A stretch of 9,011 bases of DNA. Source: Emcibacter sp. GTDB lineage: Bacteria > Pseudomonadota > Alphaproteobacteria > Sphingomonadales > Emcibacteraceae. The notes under the pieces are model-generated. The model saw only the letters and a program-made list of their open reading frames with translations. It was not told the DNA's origin and made no database searches. Below are positions 7,758-9,011 of the stretch, one piece after another. Position numbers and translations under genes: made by a program. Where the stretch lies: NCBI GenBank assembly GCA_027019205.1, contig JALUWZ010000133.1, positions 1 through 9,011 of the forward strand. Direction: 5' to 3'. How positions within the stretch are numbered: position 1 is the stretch's first letter; every line of letters starts with the position of its first letter.

Positions 7758-8645
7758 ATGACATTATCAAGTATGACAGGATTCTCCCGGACGACAGGCC
7801 AGTGGGAAGGCTATCGCTGGACCTGGGAAATAAAGAGCGTCAATGGCCGTAACCTTGATGTGCGCTGCCGGACGCCGACGGGCCTTGATGGTCTGGAACA
7901 GATGGTCCGTAAAAGCCTGAAGGCGGCGATAGCCCGTGGCTCGGTCAATGTCAATCTTCAGCTCAGCCGCGACCGGGATATGACGGCTTTCCGGATCAAT
8001 CAGGAAATGCTCGACAGTCTGGTGGAGGTCGCGACCGAAACCGCGATGAAGAATCACCTGCCACAGCCGTCTCTTGATGCCCTGATGGCGGTGCGCGATG
8101 TGGTTGAATATGTCGATGCGGAGGAAGACGAGGCGACCCTTAAAGCCCGGAACAATGCCCTGACAGAATCCTTTGCGGCGGCGGTTGAGGCCTTCAAGGC
8201 GACGCGCCAGACCGAGGGCGCGGCAATGCAGGCAGTGCTGGCGGGACTGATTGATGAAATTGAACAGCTGGTCGGGCAGGCGGACAGTCTGGCTCAGGGT
8301 CTGCCGGAACTGATCAGAAGCCGTTATATGGAAAAAGTTGCCGCTCTGCTTGACGATACGGCGGATATTGCCTCGGAACGCATCGCCCAGGAGGTGGTGC
8401 TGCTTGCCACCAAGGCCGACGTCAAAGAGGAAATCGACCGGCTTTATGCCCATATTGCGGCGGCGAAAAAATATCTTGCCACCGAGGGTCAGATTGGCCG
8501 CAAGCTTGATTTTCTCACTCAGGAATTCAATCGCGAGGCCAATACCCTGTGCAGCAAGGCCCAGGATATACGCCTGACCAATATCGGCCTGTCGCTCAAA
8601 ACCGCCATTGATCAATTCCGTGAACAGGTACAGAATATTGAATGA
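7758..8645 (+). CDS. yicC: YicC/YloC family endoribonuclease
   Basis: Member of the widely conserved YicC family, whose characterised members are endoribonucleases (E. coli YicC has been linked to decay of small RNA RyhB). At 295 residues it has the expected length. The N-terminal domain starts SSMTGFSR (4-11) and continues with WEIKSVNGRNLDVR (23-36), the family signature. The C-terminal DUF1732-type domain (about 210-295) carries DVKEEIDRL (221-229), GRKLDFLTQEFNREANT (247-263) and the KAQD...LKTAIDQFREQVQN tail. The middle (about 120-200) is rich in charged residues and predicted helical. The ATG at 7758 fits the family N-terminus exactly; only a weak purine stretch (GAAAAG) precedes it. 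In many proteobacteria yicC is followed by gmk; here a decayed toxin-antitoxin locus on the opposite strand follows instead. Confidence 0.95.
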   Translation: MTLSSMTGFSRTTGQWEGYRWTWEIKSVNGRNLDVRCRTPTGLDGLEQMVRKSLKAAIARGSVNVNLQLSRDRDMTAFRINQEMLDSLVEVATETAMKNHLPQPSLDALMAVRDVVEYVDAEEDEATLKARNNALTESFAAAVEAFKATRQTEGAAMQAVLAGLIDEIEQLVGQADSLAQGLPELIRSRYMEKVAALLDDTADIASERIAQEVVLLATKADVKEEIDRLYAHIAAAKKYLATEGQIGRKLDFLTQEFNREANTLCSKAQDIRLTNIGLSLKTAIDQFREQVQNIE

Positions 8646-8664
8646 TGTTTTGAAGCTATAAAAG

Positions 8665-8808
8665 TCATATATGGTCAGGGATATTCATGCTTCCATGGAG
8701 AATACGCAAAATATAAACACCCGTATCATCCATAATATAAACAATCAAATGTTGTGCATGGGGGCATAAACGGACCGGTGGTGTGAAGCTGTCATCTTCT
8801 CTGGCCAT
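8665..8808 (-). pseudogene. parE: Truncated ParE-type toxin, C-terminal half only
   Basis: A 47-codon frame beginning with the ATG of TAATG, where the A of the start is the last base of the antitoxin stop codon. Its translation contains PPVRLCPHAQHLIVY, then GVYILRILHGSMNI and DHI at the end, which closely resembles the C-terminal half of ParE/RelE-fold toxins (the PVR..P...HLIVY strand and the RVLHGRMD signature). Complete ParE proteins have about 95-100 residues; the N-terminal helical hairpin of roughly 50 residues is missing, and none of the upstream sequence encodes it because the antitoxin ends immediately before. An internal deletion joining the toxin start to a later methionine in the MARE segment would explain it. 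Toxic activity is unlikely. Too short for most gene callers. It ends 19 bases from the yicC stop, convergently. Confidence 0.7.
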
Positions 8809-9011
8809 TATTCCGCATCCAGTTCTCGCTGGAGGGCCTCCATGCTGAAATCATCGGCAACGCCGCTGTCAAGGCCCAGTGTTATGGCTTGTTGCAGGGC
8901 TTTATGTCTGGCTTCCCGTTCTTCAAGGATGCGGAGACCGGCCCGAACGACTTCACTGGCAGAGCCATAACGGCCAGAAGACAGTTGTTCGGTCACAAAA
9001 CCGTTAAAATG
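8808..9011 (-). CDS. parD: ParD-type antitoxin (CC2985 family), 5' end beyond the window
   Basis: The visible part codes for 67 residues and runs off the right edge; the frame is open to base 9011 (HFNGFVTEQ...), so the GTG at 8996 is an internal valine and not the start. About 8-15 N-terminal residues are probably missing. The segment SSGRYGSASEVVRAGLRILE is the hallmark of ParD antitoxins: a ribbon-helix-helix DNA-binding domain, followed by a charged, flexible C-terminal toxin-binding tail (EEREARHKALQQ ... LQRELDAE). In intact modules it neutralises ParE, a gyrase poison, and represses the operon promoter. Here the partner gene directly downstream overlaps by one base but is truncated, so the antitoxin is orphaned at this locus unless it acts on a ParE coded elsewhere. 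Confidence 0.88.
   Translation of the reverse strand, partial: HFNGFVTEQLSSGRYGSASEVVRAGLRILEEREARHKALQQAITLGLDSGVADDFSMEALQRELDAE

Noticed and set aside
7767..8615. A 282-codon open frame on the minus strand opposite yicC
   Set aside because: It lies wholly inside a well-supported yicC, shows no recognisable motif, and long antisense frames are expected in GC-rich coding sequence.
8808..8996. ParD start at the GTG at 8996
   Set aside because: The frame stays open to the window edge with typical ParD residues (HFNGF) before it, so this valine is internal and the true start lies outside the window.

Overview
The window looks like a piece of an alphaproteobacterial chromosome, probably from a marine or environmental lineage. 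I infer this from the moderately GC-rich coding sequence, the Entner-Doudoroff gene order pgl-edd-glk-eda (an arrangement known, usually with zwf in front, from sphingomonads, Zymomonas, Caulobacter and relatives), the YicC homologue and the ParD of CC2985 type. I cannot name the genus from sequence alone.

Positions 9-6901 hold one tightly packed plus-strand operon. Its order is 6-phosphogluconolactonase (pgl), 6-phosphogluconate dehydratase (edd), glucokinase (glk), KDPG aldolase (eda), and a 939-residue protein of the phosphoenolpyruvate carboxylase (PEPC) fold family. Gaps are 11 nt, a 4-nt overlap, 18 nt and 16 nt, so co-transcription is very likely. The four sugar enzymes take glucose and 6-phosphogluconolactone to pyruvate and glyceraldehyde 3-phosphate; glucose-6-phosphate dehydrogenase (zwf) would be expected just upstream, outside the window. 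Two members are odd. Eda stops right after its last phosphate-binding strand and lacks the C-terminal helix. The PEPC-like protein keeps the fold landmarks and the metal-ligand motifs but has lost most of the residues that make PEPC a carboxylase.

Positions 6898-7677 hold a minus-strand short-chain dehydrogenase/reductase that converges on the operon; the two stop codons overlap. An 80-bp divergent intergenic region follows, carrying a 13-bp imperfect tandem repeat that could be an operator. Positions 7758-8645 hold yicC on the plus strand.

The right end, 8665-9011 on the minus strand, is a ParD/ParE toxin-antitoxin locus. The antitoxin looks intact as far as the window shows (its first residues lie beyond the right edge), but the toxin gene is reduced to its C-terminal half, so this is a decayed module. 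The best candidates for something undescribed are the degenerate PEPC-like protein in the Entner-Doudoroff operon and the shortened aldolase next to it. There is no CRISPR array, IS element, tRNA or rRNA that I can see, and no gene-free stretch longer than 300 bases.
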